35,456 bases of DNA. It comes from Spirochaetota bacterium. GTDB taxonomy: Bacteria; Spirochaetota; UBA4802; UBA5368. Under the pieces are notes generated by a model. It saw only the letters and a program-made list of their open reading frames with translations, made no database searches and was not told the DNA's origin. This document shows positions 33,562 to 35,456 of this stretch, in pieces; the stretch's first letter is position 1, and each line of letters begins with the position of its first letter. Both the position numbers and the translations under genes were made by a program. The stretch is taken from the NCBI GenBank assembly GCA_018263175.1, contig JADFDB010000012.1, forward strand, positions 1 through 35,456, written 5' to 3'.

Positions 33562-34770
33562 ATGGATTTCGAAATCACCGAAAAGATGCAGGCCGTCCGC
33601 GGGATGATCCGCGAGTTCGTGGACAAAGAGCTCATACCGCTCGAGCCGGAGTTCACCACGAAGGACTTCAGGGAGATGCTGCCGGTCCTCGAGGAGAAGA
33701 GGCGCATGGTGAAGAAGATGGAGCTCTGGGCGCCGAACCACCCCGTGGAGTTCGGCGGCATGGGGCTCGACCTCATGGAGCACGCGCTCGTCTCGGAGGA
33801 GCTTGGACGCAGCCCCCTGGGACATTTCGTCTTCGGCTGCCAGGCGCCCGACGCCGGGAACATTGAAATCCTGCATAAATACGGGACCGATGAGCAGAAG
33901 GAGCGCTACCTCAGACCGCTCGTCGAGGGTACGATTCGAAGCTGTTTCTCGATGACCGAGGTCGAGTTGCCGGGCTCGAACCCCGTCATGCTGGACACGA
34001 CCGCGGTGAAGGACGGCGGCGACTACGTCATCAACGGACAGAAGTGGTACAGCTCGTCGGCCGACGGCGCCGAGTTCGCGATCGTCATGGCGGTCACCAA
34101 CCCCGAGGCCGCCCCGTATCTGCGCGCGAGCATGATCATCGTTCCCTGCGACAATCCGGGATTCAACCTGGTGCGGAACATCCCGGTGATGGGCCACGCG
34201 GGAAGCGATTACTTCAGCCACGCCGAGATCCTCTATCAGAACTGCCGCGTGCCGCAGAAGAACCTGCTGGGGCCCGAGGGGCACGGCTTCGTGATCGCGC
34301 AGGAGCGCCTGGGGCCGGGACGCATCCACCACTGCATGCGCTGGATCGGCATCTGCAACCGCTCCTTCGATCTTATGTGCTCGCGCGCGGCCGGGCGCGT
34401 CATCGCGCCCGACGGGAAGACGCTCGCCTCGCGCCAGATTATCCAGCAGTGGGTGGCCGAGAGCGCGGCCGAGATACAGGCGGCACGCCTCATGACGCTC
34501 CACGCCGCGTGGAAGATCGAGCGCTTCGGCGCGAAGGAGGCGCGCGACGACATCGGCCTCATCAAGTTCGTGGTCGCCAACACCATGCAGCGCGTGATCG
34601 ACCGCGCGCTCCAGGTGCACGGCGGGCTCGGCATGACCGACGATACGATCCTCGCCTTCTTCTTCAGGCATGAGCGCGCGGCGCGCATCTACGACGGCGC
34701 CGACGAGGTGCACAAGTCCTCGTACGCGAGGCGGCTGCTCAGGACCTATGAAAAGCGCACGGCGCGCTGA
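33562..34770 (+). CDS. Acyl-CoA dehydrogenase (ACAD10/11-like)
   Basis: 402 residues. A flavoenzyme that makes a 2,3-double bond in acyl-CoA and passes electrons to ETF. Motifs are WAPNHPVEFGGMGLDLMEHA, SCFSMTEVELPGSNPVML and the FAD segment INGQKWYSSSADGAEFAIVM. The C-terminal VHGGLGMTDDTILAFFFRHE leads to ARIYDGADEVHKSSYARR, where Asp in YDGADEVH is in the place of the catalytic glutamate seen in short-chain enzymes, as in the ACAD10/11 group. Start 33562 follows GGAGGAAGACA. The TetR gene follows after 18 bp, so the two are cotranscribed. The etfBA genes at 17572-19334 could supply the acceptor. Confidence 0.93.
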   Translation: MDFEITEKMQAVRGMIREFVDKELIPLEPEFTTKDFREMLPVLEEKRRMVKKMELWAPNHPVEFGGMGLDLMEHALVSEELGRSPLGHFVFGCQAPDAGNIEILHKYGTDEQKERYLRPLVEGTIRSCFSMTEVELPGSNPVMLDTTAVKDGGDYVINGQKWYSSSADGAEFAIVMAVTNPEAAPYLRASMIIVPCDNPGFNLVRNIPVMGHAGSDYFSHAEILYQNCRVPQKNLLGPEGHGFVIAQERLGPGRIHHCMRWIGICNRSFDLMCSRAAGRVIAPDGKTLASRQIIQQWVAESAAEIQAARLMTLHAAWKIERFGAKEARDDIGLIKFVVANTMQRVIDRALQVHGGLGMTDDTILAFFFRHERAARIYDGADEVHKSSYARRLLRTYEKRTAR

Positions 34771-34788
34771 AAGGGGCGGACCCGGAGG

Positions 34789-35456
34789 ATGAAGTACCGC
34801 GATTTCAAAGAGCTCGTCGACCTCTCGCGTGAGGCGATCTGCGCCGAGATATTCGCAGAGAACCGCGGCACGATCAAGGTCAAGAAGCAGGCGGTCGCGG
34901 TGCGGAACCTCGTCAAGATCTTCGACGCGACGCTCGCGCTCTCGAACGCCAGGGGCTTCCACGCGATGAGCCTGCGCGATCTGGGCAAGGCCACGGGCCT
35001 CTCGATGGGCGCGTTGTACTCGTACTTCTCCGGCAAGGAGGGCCTTCTCGACATGATCCAGGACCAGGGCGCGCGCATCGTCTCGCGCGTGCTCTCCGAA
35101 CATATCGACGCGAATGAGACCCCCGCCGAGCGCCTGCGCCAGGCCGTGCGCGCGCACCTGTACCTGAGCGAATCGCTGCAGCCCTGGTTCTACTTCTCCT
35201 ATATGGAGGCGCGCTACCTCGACCGGGAGCGGCAGAGGAAGGCGATTGCGGGCGAGCTCTTTACCGAGGGGCTCTACGGCGGCATTATCGAGGATGGTGT
35301 CGCGGATGGGAGTTTCGCGGCGACGGACTCCGCGCTCGCCGCGGCGTCCGTGAAGGCCCTTCTTCAAGACTGGTATCTCAAGCGCTGGAAGTACTCCTCG
35401 CGCGCCGTTACGGTGGAGGACTACTCGGCGTTCATCATCGAATTTATCGAGGCGTA
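34789..35456 (+). CDS. TetR-family regulator, reaches the window end
   Basis: 222 complete codons to the last base; the final TA may begin the stop codon, so the protein is complete or nearly so. A 35-residue N-terminal extension precedes the helix-turn-helix (about 38-90: SLRDLGKATGLSMGALYSYF, then SGKEGLLDMI). The C-terminal ligand domain (about 100-222) is helical. It is the third gene of the phosphatase-dehydrogenase-tetR run. I infer that it binds an acyl-CoA and represses through the palindrome at 32713. A GGAGG touches the ATG directly; AAGGGG 12 bases upstream is the more usable ribosome site. Confidence 0.88.
   Translation, partial: MKYRDFKELVDLSREAICAEIFAENRGTIKVKKQAVAVRNLVKIFDATLALSNARGFHAMSLRDLGKATGLSMGALYSYFSGKEGLLDMIQDQGARIVSRVLSEHIDANETPAERLRQAVRAHLYLSESLQPWFYFSYMEARYLDRERQRKAIAGELFTEGLYGGIIEDGVADGSFAATDSALAAASVKALLQDWYLKRWKYSSRAVTVEDYSAFIIEFIEA

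Noticed and set aside
33436-35367. A 643-codon minus-strand frame across phosphatase, dehydrogenase and tetR
   Set aside because: It spans three well-supported genes on the other strand and has only shadow-like composition.

Overview
The window is a high-GC bacterial chromosome segment, densely packed with genes. Secreted and lipid-modified proteins (a lipoprotein with a relaxed GVS-C lipobox, several signal peptides) and the gene families present suggest a Gram-negative-type heterotroph. A Spirochaetota or Desulfobacterota-like lineage is possible, but nothing seen here settles it (no rRNA or tRNA gene was seen). Both ends cut genes: metY on the left, and a TetR regulator on the right that stops at or within a codon or two of its end.

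Region 1 (1-3635, minus strand) is a sulfur-assimilation unit: cysK, then larE, an Rrf2 regulator with IscR-spaced cysteines, and metY. A 32-bp sequence recurs at similar distances upstream of cysK and metY. A perfect inverted repeat covers the -10 of a good candidate cysK promoter. Region 2 (3778-5946) is a penicillin-acylase-family Ntn hydrolase with no signal peptide. Region 3 (about 5970-8300) is a visibly AT-richer island. It holds a Phd-type antitoxin with a PIN toxin, a second antitoxin with a frameshifted ParE-type toxin, and three small unknown genes.

Region 4 (8343-13741, plus strand) is the most striking block. A NifU/IscU-like scaffold gene, fdhD, bpt, clpS, clpA and aat follow one another with gaps of -7 to 75 bp. 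Bpt and Aat attach leucine (or Phe) to proteins, ClpS recognises those N-termini and ClpA unfolds the substrate for ClpP, so the whole bacterial N-degron pathway except ClpP lies in one apparent transcription unit with two metal-sulfur/formate-dehydrogenase maturation genes. A two-tier stem-loop lies upstream.

Region 5 (13753-20723, minus strand) holds an 876-residue exported protein of unknown function, an enoyl-CoA hydratase, etfA, etfB, a paraslipin-type SPFH protein and nfeD. Region 6 (20933-22102) has an NTF2/SnoaL-like lipoprotein and a SAM methyltransferase. Region 7 (22334-27833) is a translationally coupled sucrose operon: a PfkB sugar kinase, a sucrose-phosphate synthase fused to its phosphatase, and a full-length sucrose synthase, ending in a terminator shared with the convergent neighbour. 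Region 8 (27942-30339, minus) is a soluble REC-PAS-PAS-PAS histidine kinase followed by a small secreted protein with mirror-symmetric cysteines. Region 9 (30467-35456) is an acyl-CoA block: a fused ADP-forming acyl-CoA synthetase, divergent from a histidine phosphatase, an acyl-CoA dehydrogenase and a TetR regulator. A perfect 12-bp palindrome in the divergent promoter region is a likely operator.

Start codons were chosen by Shine-Dalgarno spacing and family N-termini, so several genes begin inside longer open frames.
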